13,277 nt of DNA from a bacterium. Lineage in GTDB: Bacteria > UBA9089 > UBA9088 > JAGUXG01. Shown here in pieces: positions 1 to 8,280 of the stretch. Where the stretch lies: contig JASEHO010000002.1 of NCBI GenBank assembly GCA_030018505.1, positions 20,585 through 33,861 on the forward strand. Direction: 5' to 3'. Position numbers and translations under genes: made by a program. How positions within the stretch are numbered: position 1 is the first letter of the stretch; every line of letters begins with the position of its first letter. The notes below the pieces were generated by a model. The model was given only the letters and a program-made list of their open reading frames with translations, did not search any database and was not told the origin of the DNA.

Positions 1-1
1 A

Positions 2-3000
2 ACTACTGCCACCTATATCGAAGCTCAAGGAGGAACAAGCATTGAGTATGGAACTGATGGCACAAACTTCTCCCAGTTTAAAGTAGATCCAGTCCAATAC
101 ATCAGATGGAACATAGGAGACCTTAATAAGGGCTCATCTGGCTCTGTTTCACTTGTTCTTCAGGTAGCCTCTCAACTTGATAACCAAACAATCATTGAAA
201 ATATTGCCACGATGACAGATACCGAAAGTAATGTAGCTACAGCCACAGCTAAAACAGAGATAAACTCAAACCCTGTTCTCTCTATAACCAAAACTGCCTC
301 AACAACTACAGTAACCTTTGGTGATACCCTCACCTATACCCTGAACTACAAGCTCCTCTGTAAGGATACAACCAATATTGAGCTGATAGACTCATTGCCA
401 TCAGGATTCACCTTGATAGAAGCAAAAGCCAATAATAGCAATCTAACCTATTCCCATGATGGAGGCCTCTCTTACAATGAGTTCGCCTACTCACCCATAA
501 CCCATATCAAGATAACCAGAACCAGTATGATTAAGGATGAATTGGGCTCAGCCACAATCTCAGTCAGACTTATCTCTGACCTTGATGCAGATACAGTCTT
601 AACCAACATAGCCACTATAACAGCAACTAATGCTGAGACAAAAGTAGCCTCCTGTCAGGTCTTAGTTACCGGCAGTCCAACGCTTACCCTTCAAAAGACA
701 GGCTCTGTAGCTATAAATCAAGGACAGACAATAACCTATACCTTAGCCTACATAAACTCAAGAAAGAAGGCAGAGAATGTCTTGATTACAGATAAACTAT
801 CAGGCTCAGTCACTTACATACAAGGCTCAGCCAAGGATTGCCAATTCTCAAATGATGGCATAACCTACAAAGATTTTGAGACCTCACCTGTTCGCTACAT
901 AAGGTGGAGAATAGCCTCCTTAGAGAAGAATACACAAGGCTCTCTCACCTTCTCGGTAAAACCAATACCTAACCTTGCTGATGGAAGCATAATCACAAAC
1001 TATGGCACCATCACAGCTGATGCTGCTATTGGCTCAACTTCATCCTGTGAGACAAAGATAAGCTCAAAGCCTGTATTTACACTAATAAAATCGGCAAATA
1101 AAGGAACAGCAACTACAGGAGGGATAATCACCTATGCTCTGTCCTGGAGAAATTCTTGTGCAGAGGCAAGTAATGTGGAGATAATAGACCAAATTCCAAC
1201 AAACACAACCTACCTTTCAGCAGAGCCACAGGGTTCAGTAACCTACTCCCATAATGGTGGCTTAACTTACGATGACAACCCTCATTATTCACCCATAACC
1301 CATATCAAATGGAGTATCGGTAAGGTATCAGCTACATCCTTTGGCACCTGCACCCTGACCATAAAAACAGATGATAATCTGTCTGATGGCACAGTTATCA
1401 CAAACTCAGCTAAAATAAAGGCAGATGGCGTCTCTGAAACAGATTCAAATCCAGTCATCATTGTGGTCAAAACAGACCCAATTGTCTCATTCAGCAAATC
1501 CTGTAATATTACTGGTGATTATGTAGCCCCAGGCGCAACCTTGACCTATACCCTGTCATATCTCGTTTCAAAGAATGGTGTGACAGGCGCTGTCATTACA
1601 GATCTTCTGCCAGGCTCTGTTTCCTGTATAGCCAACTCTGTTTATGGGACAGGTTCAACTATTAAGTATAGCTATAATGGTCAAGAGTGGTATCCCAACC
1701 AGATTCCATCACCTACCTACATAAGATGGGAGCTTGGCAATCTGCCAAAGGATTCCTTAGGCACTGTAGGGTTTAAGGTTGTAGTTGACAATGTAGAGGA
1801 TGGCACAAGAATTACAAACAGGGCAACCTTTACAGCAACCCAGATAGAGAAGACTGCCAGCGTTACCACCTACATCTCCAGCAAACCAATCCTACAGATT
1901 AAGAAGACCTTGATCTCTCCTGCTGGAGATACAAGACCAGGAGGAACTCTAAGCTACACAATCTTAGCCAGGAGTCTATTAAAGAATGCCACCTATGTTG
2001 AGATTGTTGATTATCTGCCAAGCACAAACACTACCTATTTAGCCAACATTGCTTCAGGTGTTTCTCTTACCCTTTATAGCAAAGACGGCACTATCTGGAT
2101 GGGTAACCCAATGCCAGGCGTTAGTTATATTAAATGGATAATCCCTGAGTTTTCAAAGACTACTCCTCAGACAATAACCTTGCAACTACGAATTAACGAA
2201 AAGATTGATGATGGGACGGTTATTGCTAATATGGTAACAATGAAGAGTAATGAGATTTCTACCCCTGCCAGTTCAACGGTTTATGCCTACATCACCTCAA
2301 AGCCAGTCCTCTTTGGCACAATCACCAGTAAACCTGTCGGTTCTTTATCTCTCGGGTGGTTTGCTACCTATGAGATAAGCTATGAGAATAAAGGGAACGC
2401 AACTGCTTCCAATGTCCAGATTAAGGTAGATGAAGGCCCTTACCTCGGCAGTATTACTCCATCTGCAGGCGGCACTATAACCAACTCAATTCTTTGGAAT
2501 ATAGGCACACTTACCCCAGGTCAAAATGGCAAGGTGAATTTTACAGCCTTCGTAAAGGAGTCAGCGCTTATTGAAGGAAAAGTAGAGGTCAAGGTTACTA
2601 TTGGAAATCAAGATACCTCTACAACAGCCTTTATCTCAAATCCAATCACCACCCCATATAACTCTACCTCTAATGAATGGCCTATGACAGGCTTTGACCT
2701 TTCTCATTCAGGCTATAACCCCAGTGAGTTCTTTACCTCTTACTCCTTGGGTCACATCTGGCATTCTGAGAAGATTGGTAGAGCCTATTCACCTGTGGTC
2801 GGCAAGAACAAGCTCTATGTAGGTGTTCAAGGCAGGGGTCTTTTTCGGTGGGATGGACTAAAGGGAGGAGTAGTTGAGACAATAACCACAGCAAATATCT
2901 CCTCTGCACCTGCACTTGTTGATGATAGAGCCTATTTTGGAGCAGATAATGGTTTAGTCTATTGCTACAGAGGGACAACGAATCTCTGGGAGAAGCAGAT

Positions 3001-6000
3001 TGGAAATTCTCCTTGTCTGTCTCCTGCTGTATCCTCTGGTATAGCCTATTTTGCCTTAAGTAATGGGGTGTATGCTCTGTGCTGCGATGACGGAAAGATT
3101 CTGTGGGCATATAATGAGATAGAAGGGTCTCTCTATTCAGCACCGGCCATAGCTAATAATTCTGTCTATCTTGGGGATGATTCTGGAAATATCTATGCTA
3201 TTGATAAGTTTACTGGTAACTTAAAATGGAAATGTAAGCTTCCAAACGGTGCGAGGCTCTATTCAAGCCTTACCATAGACCGTGGCATAGTCTATGCTGG
3301 TTCCCGGGATGGAAAGATTTACAGGATAGAGAGCACAGGCACAGGTGCTACAGGCTTTGCTGTTTATGATGCTAAGTCTCCTATAAATCCCACGCCTGCC
3401 ATTTATAACAACGCCATTTACTTTGGAGCAGATAATGGACGGGTTTATTGCCTTGAGATTATAGGCACAGCCAGCACAGAGAAGTGGAGGAGCTTTCCAA
3501 CAGACGGTCCAATCAAGGGACAGGTGGCTATTGCCGATAACCTTGTCTTTGTTGCTTCTGCTGATGGCTATATCTATGGCTTAAATGCTGCAAATGGAGG
3601 CAAAGAATGGAGCTATCAGATTGGAAAGAGCCAGTCCAGTCCAGCTATTGCTAATGGCAGGGTGTATATCACTTCAGAAGATGGGGCTTGGATATTCGGC
3701 GCTGCTCCAAACTTTTCCCTTTCCATCTCTAATAGTCCAAGGGAATCTACACCAGTGCTACCAAGTGGCAGGATAGACTACATCATTTCATACAACAATA
3801 TAGGTAAAGAGAAAGCCACAGGTGTGGTGGTAACAGCTTATATAGACCCTAAGTTAGAGGTAGATACATCAACCATTGGTAGCGGTGTCTATTCAAAGGA
3901 GAAGGGGACGATTACCTGGAACCTTTCTACCATTAATTCTGGAGATGGAAGTTTCCTTAAGTTTTCTGCTTTAGCTAAGGGTGCAAGAGGGGATACAGTC
4001 ACTTGTCATGCCAGGATAGAGAGCAAGGAGTCGCCCAGCTACAAGAGTAACGAGGTAAAGAATCTGATAGGCTATGAGGCAGACCTATCGTCTATGTTTA
4101 GATTAAATCCTTCAAAATCTGAGATTGGTTGTGGCCAGACCTTAGATTTCACCATATCTTATGAAAATACAGGCGATGTCTCTGCTTATTACACAAGGCT
4201 TATGGCAGAGCTACCTACCAACACTACTTACATCAAGAACTCAACCTGGAAAGATGGAGCACCCTTAAATGATATAAATGGTGGCTCTCCCTTATTCTCT
4301 GGTGTAGATATAGGTGAGGTTAAGCCAAAGGGCACAGCAACCCTTAAATTCTCTGTTTATATCAACCTTTCTACACCAAATCAAAGCTATATTGCCAGTA
4401 CAGCTACTATCACCTATAAAGATTCTTCCTACACCTACCTATCACAGACAGCATCTGATTCATCACGGGTAATAGCCCCTAATCTTTTAGGCACAGAGAC
4501 AAACGAGCCACCTGCTGGTAGATTGCCAAATAGGGCAAGACCAGGGGACATTGTGGTCTATACGATTGCTTATGAGAACAAGGGAAGTGCCTCAGCCAGC
4601 AATCTTAGAATTATAGAGGCGCTTAATCCTAATCTCATCGTTGATACATTAACCATTTCAAGTAATGGCGTCTATGATAAGATATTCCATAATATCAAGT
4701 GGAATTTAGGGAATCTCGGAACAGCTACGAAGGGAAGTGTTACCTTCTCGGCTAAGGTGGCTTCTCCTCTTACAAATGGCACGGTTATTGCAAATCAGGC
4801 TTATATAGATAGTAAAGAATCTTTGCAAAAGCAGATCCCTTGTGCTACCCTTACTATAGACAGCGGTCCAAACCTCATCAATTCAACTAAGGATGTTGTG
4901 CCAAACACCTCTGTAGGCTATGGGGCACACCTTCTCTATACGATAAAGGTCAAGAACGATGGGGATGCTGGGGCAAATAATGTGGCCGTAAAAGATGCGC
5001 TTCCTTATGGGTTTTCTGTTTCCCTGGTAAGGAGTGCCAAAGAGATTGATGTCAATATCAATAATGCTAATGGCTGGTCGCAGTTTGATAATTGTGTTGA
5101 TGGTTTTATAAAGATAAAGACAAACTTTGGTGAGTATATATCAAAGCCAATAAATAACTCCAATTACCCGACTATAAATGCCTTGCTCAGTGAAATCAAC
5201 AAATCTTCGGCAAGGGTGAATATTACATATAACAAGAGGTTTGAATTGACAGTTTCAGGCGGATGGCTGAAGGAGCTTTCAGAGGTAGGAGCAAGCTTCG
5301 GGTTCTTTACTGCCTCTTATATTCCAGTAGGAAAATACTGCACAGCTGATAGTTTCAGTGACAATATAATGGTCTGGAGTATTCAAAGCATTCCGTCACT
5401 TGGTAGCAAAGATATTACCTTTGGTGGTCAGGTGCTGATTGATAAAGGAGATGTTATAAACTATGCTACGATAACCTGCGGTCAAGAGACAATAATAATT
5501 GCTTCTATTCCCATCGCAGTTTTAGGCACAACACCTGTTCTTTCTGGTGTTCCTCTTGAAGATGCAGAGGAAGACTCAATGGAGGATGAGATTTCAGGGG
5601 ACGCAGATGCAGATACTGATGGCAATTACAGGGTTTCTCTTCCCAGAGCAGATGCAGGTGGAATCCTTTGGTATAGGCTTGATGAGAGGGTAGGGACAGG
5701 AGGCACATGGAATATCTTGAGTGATGCAATCAGTCCATCTGATAAATGGTATAGTGTTTCAGGAAGGGCAAAGGGGCTATATTACTATAGGGTTAGGGCA
5801 AAGAATATTGCTGATTGGGGTGGGTATGTCTATTCTGATGGCATAAGGGTTGTTGACTCCTATAAAGTTATTGAGCCAGATAAGGAGTATGATGTGGTTG
5901 CGAGCCTTGCTTTTTCCCTACATATTCCAAGGGGTGCATTCTCTGGTTCTGTAACCTTGACCATAAACAAGACGACGGTAGGGACAAAACAAGCCATACT

Positions 6001-6550
6001 ACCTGTCCGATACATTCTCTCTGGTTCTGTTTATGAGATATTGGCTTTAAGTCCAGGTGGCACTGAAACCCAGCCGATGAAAGAGCTAACACTTATTTTG
6101 CCTTATAGCGATCCAGACCCTCTGAATGAGGAGGATGACCTTGCCTATAGAATTTATCGACTTACTGGTGATGGTTGGAGACTGGTAAGAGGTTACCAGA
6201 CAGTCTATCCGGGCCAGGATAGGGTTGAGTGCAGGATTTCTCATCTCTCTATCTATGCTGTTGGAAATCCAATTGGATTAGAGATAGGTGGTGTGATTGT
6301 GAGGCCAAATCCCTGGAAGTCTAAATCTCATACAAAGGTTTGGTTTGAGAATCTGAATGGATGCGTCAAAATCTCCATCTTCAATCTATCAGGTGAGCTT
6401 GTCTTTAAGAAGGAGGATGTCTCTGGCAGTCAGTGGGGTTGGGACATAAAGAATAGTTCTGGTGAGAATGTTGCCTCTGGTGTATATTTTGCTGTTATTG
6501 AAGATAGAACAGGTGATAAGATTGTGAGGAGGTTTGCCATAATTAAATAA
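2..6550 (+). CDS. Giant DUF11-repeat/PQQ-propeller surface protein with T9SS-like C-terminal domain (5' partial)
   Basis: The reading frame is open from the first complete codon at the window edge. The segment before the Met at 212 is the second half of another DUF11 module, so 212 is an internal Met and the true start is upstream. At least 2182 residues are visible. Counting from the edge: a partial DUF11 module (to ~89); five full modules starting near 90, 226, 356, 492 and 627 and a shorter one near 767; an eight-bladed PQQ-type propeller (891-1233); four more DUF11 modules near 1236, 1359, 1493 and 1622, the last with an insertion (~1683-1777); an acidic linker (1853-1874); an FnIII-like segment (~1875-1952); a ZU5-like segment (~1955-2088); and a C-terminal domain with RPNPW, NLSGELV, GVYF and terminal RRFAIIK. 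That tail resembles T9SS type A / FlgD-Ig sorting domains. Inference: exported across the outer membrane and surface-anchored or released. The PorV-like gene downstream fits. Ligand unknown. Confidence 0.93.
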   Translation, partial: TTATYIEAQGGTSIEYGTDGTNFSQFKVDPVQYIRWNIGDLNKGSSGSVSLVLQVASQLDNQTIIENIATMTDTESNVATATAKTEINSNPVLSITKTASTTTVTFGDTLTYTLNYKLLCKDTTNIELIDSLPSGFTLIEAKANNSNLTYSHDGGLSYNEFAYSPITHIKITRTSMIKDELGSATISVRLISDLDADTVLTNIATITATNAETKVASCQVLVTGSPTLTLQKTGSVAINQGQTITYTLAYINSRKKAENVLITDKLSGSVTYIQGSAKDCQFSNDGITYKDFETSPVRYIRWRIASLEKNTQGSLTFSVKPIPNLADGSIITNYGTITADAAIGSTSSCETKISSKPVFTLIKSANKGTATTGGIITYALSWRNSCAEASNVEIIDQIPTNTTYLSAEPQGSVTYSHNGGLTYDDNPHYSPITHIKWSIGKVSATSFGTCTLTIKTDDNLSDGTVITNSAKIKADGVSETDSNPVIIVVKTDPIVSFSKSCNITGDYVAPGATLTYTLSYLVSKNGVTGAVITDLLPGSVSCIANSVYGTGSTIKYSYNGQEWYPNQIPSPTYIRWELGNLPKDSLGTVGFKVVVDNVEDGTRITNRATFTATQIEKTASVTTYISSKPILQIKKTLISPAGDTRPGGTLSYTILARSLLKNATYVEIVDYLPSTNTTYLANIASGVSLTLYSKDGTIWMGNPMPGVSYIKWIIPEFSKTTPQTITLQLRINEKIDDGTVIANMVTMKSNEISTPASSTVYAYITSKPVLFGTITSKPVGSLSLGWFATYEISYENKGNATASNVQIKVDEGPYLGSITPSAGGTITNSILWNIGTLTPGQNGKVNFTAFVKESALIEGKVEVKVTIGNQDTSTTAFISNPITTPYNSTSNEWPMTGFDLSHSGYNPSEFFTSYSLGHIWHSEKIGRAYSPVVGKNKLYVGVQGRGLFRWDGLKGGVVETITTANISSAPALVDDRAYFGADNGLVYCYRGTTNLWEKQIGNSPCLSPAVSSGIAYFALSNGVYALCCDDGKILWAYNEIEGSLYSAPAIANNSVYLGDDSGNIYAIDKFTGNLKWKCKLPNGARLYSSLTIDRGIVYAGSRDGKIYRIESTGTGATGFAVYDAKSPINPTPAIYNNAIYFGADNGRVYCLEIIGTASTEKWRSFPTDGPIKGQVAIADNLVFVASADGYIYGLNAANGGKEWSYQIGKSQSSPAIANGRVYITSEDGAWIFGAAPNFSLSISNSPRESTPVLPSGRIDYIISYNNIGKEKATGVVVTAYIDPKLEVDTSTIGSGVYSKEKGTITWNLSTINSGDGSFLKFSALAKGARGDTVTCHARIESKESPSYKSNEVKNLIGYEADLSSMFRLNPSKSEIGCGQTLDFTISYENTGDVSAYYTRLMAELPTNTTYIKNSTWKDGAPLNDINGGSPLFSGVDIGEVKPKGTATLKFSVYINLSTPNQSYIASTATITYKDSSYTYLSQTASDSSRVIAPNLLGTETNEPPAGRLPNRARPGDIVVYTIAYENKGSASASNLRIIEALNPNLIVDTLTISSNGVYDKIFHNIKWNLGNLGTATKGSVTFSAKVASPLTNGTVIANQAYIDSKESLQKQIPCATLTIDSGPNLINSTKDVVPNTSVGYGAHLLYTIKVKNDGDAGANNVAVKDALPYGFSVSLVRSAKEIDVNINNANGWSQFDNCVDGFIKIKTNFGEYISKPINNSNYPTINALLSEINKSSARVNITYNKRFELTVSGGWLKELSEVGASFGFFTASYIPVGKYCTADSFSDNIMVWSIQSIPSLGSKDITFGGQVLIDKGDVINYATITCGQETIIIASIPIAVLGTTPVLSGVPLEDAEEDSMEDEISGDADADTDGNYRVSLPRADAGGILWYRLDERVGTGGTWNILSDAISPSDKWYSVSGRAKGLYYYRVRAKNIADWGGYVYSDGIRVVDSYKVIEPDKEYDVVASLAFSLHIPRGAFSGSVTLTINKTTVGTKQAILPVRYILSGSVYEILALSPGGTETQPMKELTLILPYSDPDPLNEEDDLAYRIYRLTGDGWRLVRGYQTVYPGQDRVECRISHLSIYAVGNPIGLEIGGVIVRPNPWKSKSHTKVWFENLNGCVKISIFNLSGELVFKKEDVSGSQWGWDIKNSSGENVASGVYFAVIEDRTGDKIVRRFAIIK
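2672..3700 (+). other. Eight-bladed PQQ-type beta-propeller domain inside the giant protein
   Basis: About 343 residues between two blocks of DUF11 modules contain eight repeats of the pattern (S)xPA...N.(V/I)Y.G..(D/N)G.(V/I)Y..., several followed by a G.(L/E)KW or LW strand. Examples are SAPAIANNSVYLGDDSGNIY and SSPAIANGRVYITSEDG. This is the PQQ/BamB-like WD-type propeller signature. Blades 2 and 6 share an exact 17-base stretch (2936-2952 and 3422-3438), so the blades arose by duplication. No enzyme cofactor-binding site can be assigned; such domains usually act as binding or scaffolding units. Confidence 0.85.
6278..6547 (+). other. T9SS type A / FlgD-Ig-like C-terminal sorting domain
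   Basis: The last ~90 residues of the giant protein follow the usual order for this fold: V(R)PNPW near the start, a V.I.NLSGELV strand, a W.WD...GE.VASGVYF segment, and a basic-hydrophobic end, RRFAIIK. In the Por secretion system this domain directs cargo through the outer membrane. The related FlgD Ig-like family looks much the same at sequence level, so the assignment to type IX secretion rests partly on the PorV-family gene ~800 bp downstream. Confidence 0.7.
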
Positions 6551-6554
6551 GGGG

Positions 6555-6941
6555 ATGACCAAAGAAGAGAGGGTTAATTACTGGATTGAAGCCGCAGAGA
6601 AAGATTGGATAGTGGCTGGACATCTTTTTGAAAAAGGTGATTATCCTTATGCCTTATTTTTTGGACATCTGACCATAGAGAAACTCTTAAAAGCGATATA
6701 TGTAAATAGATTTAATGAACCACCCCCGTTTACACATAGACTTATTTATCTTGCCGAAAAAGCAGAGTTAGATATCTCTTCTGAAAGAATGGAGATATTG
6801 GAGATAATTACAGATTTTAATCTCAGAGCCAGATACCCTGATGAAAAATTCTTGTTTTATAAAAAATGTAGCCGTGAGTGGACAGAAACCTATCTGAAAA
6901 AGATTGAGGAGATAAAAGGATGGCTATTGAAACAGATTTAA
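6555..6941 (+). CDS. HEPN domain protein (toxin or substrate-binding partner of MNT)
   Basis: 128 residues, predicted mostly helical. The protein shows the PF05168-type HEPN pattern: YWIEAAEKDWIVAGHLFEKG at the start, a central helix IEKLLKAIYV, THRL at 60-63, and RARYPDE at 91-97. It starts 4 bases after the giant gene's stop, with G-rich bases directly against the ATG and no well-spaced Shine-Dalgarno site; no other start fits the family's N-terminus. Its 3' end overlaps the MNT gene by 22 bases, so the two are translated as a pair. The RNase motif R-X4-6-H found in active HEPN toxins is not present: no Arg has a His 5 to 7 residues after it. It may therefore be a HI0074-like binding partner, or use other residues. 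Sampled stretches are 30-37% GC, lower than the genes on either side. Confidence 0.85.
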   Translation: MTKEERVNYWIEAAEKDWIVAGHLFEKGDYPYALFFGHLTIEKLLKAIYVNRFNEPPPFTHRLIYLAEKAELDISSERMEILEIITDFNLRARYPDEKFLFYKKCSREWTETYLKKIEEIKGWLLKQI

Positions 6942-7234
6942 TCATAGAGGTGACAAAACAGTACATTAAAGAACTTGAAAAAAATAATATACCTATTCAA
7001 GAGGCGATACTCTTTGGTTCTTGTGTAAGAGGGGATCAAAGAGAGGAAAGTGATATTGATATGGCTTTAATCTCTGATTCCTTTAGCGGAGACTGGTTTG
7101 ATGATAGAAGAAAAATAGTCCCCTTAAGAAGAAAGATAGATAATAGGATTGAGCCTATGCCTTTTAGGCCAGAGGATTTTTATAATGGTGGTAGTTTTGC
7201 GGCTGAGATTAGAAGAACTGGGAAAAAAATATAG
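6920..7234 (+). CDS. MNT-type minimal nucleotidyltransferase (antitoxin-type partner of HEPN)
   Basis: 104 residues, close to the usual size for minimal nucleotidyltransferases of the DNA polymerase beta superfamily. The catalytic signature is clear: LFGSCVRGDQREESDID places the GS motif at residues 33-34 and the metal-binding Asp pair at 45 and 47. Glu78 in RIEPMPF is the likely third carboxylate. The start at 6920 has a GGAG site 8 bases upstream and lies inside the HEPN gene. In characterised HEPN/MNT systems the MNT protein neutralises HEPN, in one case by AMPylating or adenylylating it; the same role is inferred here, not shown. The C-terminus ends in EIRRTGKKI, a usual tail for the family, so the gene appears intact. 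Confidence 0.88.
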   Translation: MAIETDLIIEVTKQYIKELEKNNIPIQEAILFGSCVRGDQREESDIDMALISDSFSGDWFDDRRKIVPLRRKIDNRIEPMPFRPEDFYNGGSFAAEIRRTGKKI

Positions 7235-7243
7235 TGGTGAAAT

Positions 7244-7278
7244 AGCTGTAAGTTATAAGCTGTAAGGATTAAGCAGAT
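7244..7278 (+). repeat. Heptanucleotide-period tandem repeat downstream of MNT gene
   Basis: Five successive 7-base units all start with AG. AGCTGTA occurs twice, at 7244 and 7258, with AGTTATA between; AGGATTA and AGCAGAT follow. The repeat ends where the coding-tail remnant begins. Confidence 0.6.
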
Positions 7279-7311
7279 AAGGTAACAAGGAGGTTTGCTA
7301 TAATTAAGTGA
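7276..7311 (+). pseudogene. Orphan 3' tail of a second T9SS-cargo gene
   Basis: Read in frame, these 36 bases encode DKVTRRFAIIK and a TGA stop. The giant gene ends in DKIVRRFAIIK and a TAA stop at 6515-6550. Of 36 positions 28 match, including 19 of 20 over the AGGAGG...ATTAA core. Three of the eight changes are silent (GCC/GCT, AAA/AAG and TAA/TGA). An in-frame stop at 7270-7272 shows that nothing upstream belongs to it now. It reads as the surviving end of a paralogous cargo gene, although it could instead be a diverged partial duplication made when the HEPN/MNT pair was inserted. Confidence 0.6.
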
Positions 7312-7323
7312 TGAGGTGTAATA

Positions 7324-8229
7324 ATGAAGAAACTATTGATATTAGTAGTTATTCTGTTTCCCCTTAAGATATGGGCAGGGCCATCAAAGGGTGTCTGTGG
7401 GGCACAGTTTTTAAAGATAGACCCTGTGGCAAGGTCAGCCTCTATGGGTGGTGCCTTCTCTGCCTTGGCAGATGATGCCTCTGCTTCTTACTATAACCCA
7501 GCAGGTCTTGCCCAATTAAGAATGCCTGAGGCTATAACCTGCGGAGGGTTATGGATTGATGAGACAAGGTATGGGTTTATCGGTTATTCTGCACCTATCT
7601 CAAGGGATAATGCCCTGGGTGTGTCTGCTCTCTATCTTCAGACACCGAAGATTCCTGGATATGATGAAAAGGGTAGTGATTATTGGAAGACAGGAGATTT
7701 TGATGCAAAGGATTTAGCAGTTACCTTCAGCTATAGCCAAAGGTTTTCACCGAGGAACTATTTTGGCGTATCTGCCAAATGGATTAGCCAACAGATAGAG
7801 AAGGAGAAGAGATACAGCTTTGCTCTTGATGCTGGCCAGATTTATAAGATGGATGGACTTTCCTTAGCTGTTGTGGTTGCCAATATAGGCCCCAAGATAA
7901 AGTTTATCAGAGAAGAAGACAAGATGCCGCTCACCCTAAAGCTTGGTGCAGTCTATAAGCTAATGGATGAGGACGCCAAGCTACTCTTGGATTTAGTAAA
8001 GCCATTAGATAACGACTGGAAGGTTTGCTTAGGCACAGAGTGGCAGATAAACAGAAATTTAGCCTTAAGAGGAGGCTACAACTCTCAACTCTTCAGAGAC
8101 CTTGGTATTGGCGTCAGCCTTGGTGCAGGCCTTAAGCTCGGAACCTTCGGCCTTGACTATGCTTATGTCCCCTACAATGAATTAGGGGACACCCACCGCC
8201 TCTCCTTCACCACCCATTTTGGGAGATAG
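7324..8229 (+). CDS. PorV/PorQ-family outer-membrane beta-barrel protein
   Basis: 301 residues with a clear signal peptide (MKKLLILVVILFPLKIWA, then G). The N-terminus of the mature protein carries the PorV/PorQ (UPF0164-like) signature: FLKIDPVARSASMGGAFSAL, then ADDASASYYNPAGLAQL. Alternating hydrophobic strands typical of an outer-membrane barrel follow, ending in a family-like DYAYVPYNELGDTHRLSFTTHFGR. In Bacteroidota PorV shuttles T9SS cargo from the translocon to the attachment complex. Many candidate phyla carry several family members beside cargo genes, which suits its place downstream of a CTD-bearing protein. The start has GAGGTG 5 bases upstream. The gene converges on the flagellar operon, with 51 bases between the stop codons. 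Confidence 0.85.
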   Translation: MKKLLILVVILFPLKIWAGPSKGVCGAQFLKIDPVARSASMGGAFSALADDASASYYNPAGLAQLRMPEAITCGGLWIDETRYGFIGYSAPISRDNALGVSALYLQTPKIPGYDEKGSDYWKTGDFDAKDLAVTFSYSQRFSPRNYFGVSAKWISQQIEKEKRYSFALDAGQIYKMDGLSLAVVVANIGPKIKFIREEDKMPLTLKLGAVYKLMDEDAKLLLDLVKPLDNDWKVCLGTEWQINRNLALRGGYNSQLFRDLGIGVSLGAGLKLGTFGLDYAYVPYNELGDTHRLSFTTHFGR

Positions 8230-8280
8230 ACCTTATATCAGGGTATAATGAAAGGAAAAAGGGTTAAGAGATTGGTCTTA

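Noticed and set aside
212..214. ATG at 212 as the start of the giant protein
   Set aside because: The frame is open back to the window edge, and the preceding 70 codons encode the rest of a DUF11 module, so this is an internal Met.
2733..3143. 136-residue minus-strand frame inside the propeller region
   Set aside because: It is antisense to a clear propeller domain, has no family-like pattern and no ribosome site.
8167..8190. Perfect 8-bp inverted repeat (GTCCCCTA with an 8-base loop) near the end of the PorV-like gene
   Set aside because: It lies in codons for a conserved part of the family (YVPYNELGD) and has no T-run after it, so it is not a terminator; probably chance.
8265..8280. Hairpin TAAGA/TCTTA between the convergent PorV-like and flgJ genes as a shared terminator
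   Set aside because: The stem is only 5 bp and AT-rich, with no clear T-tract on either strand.
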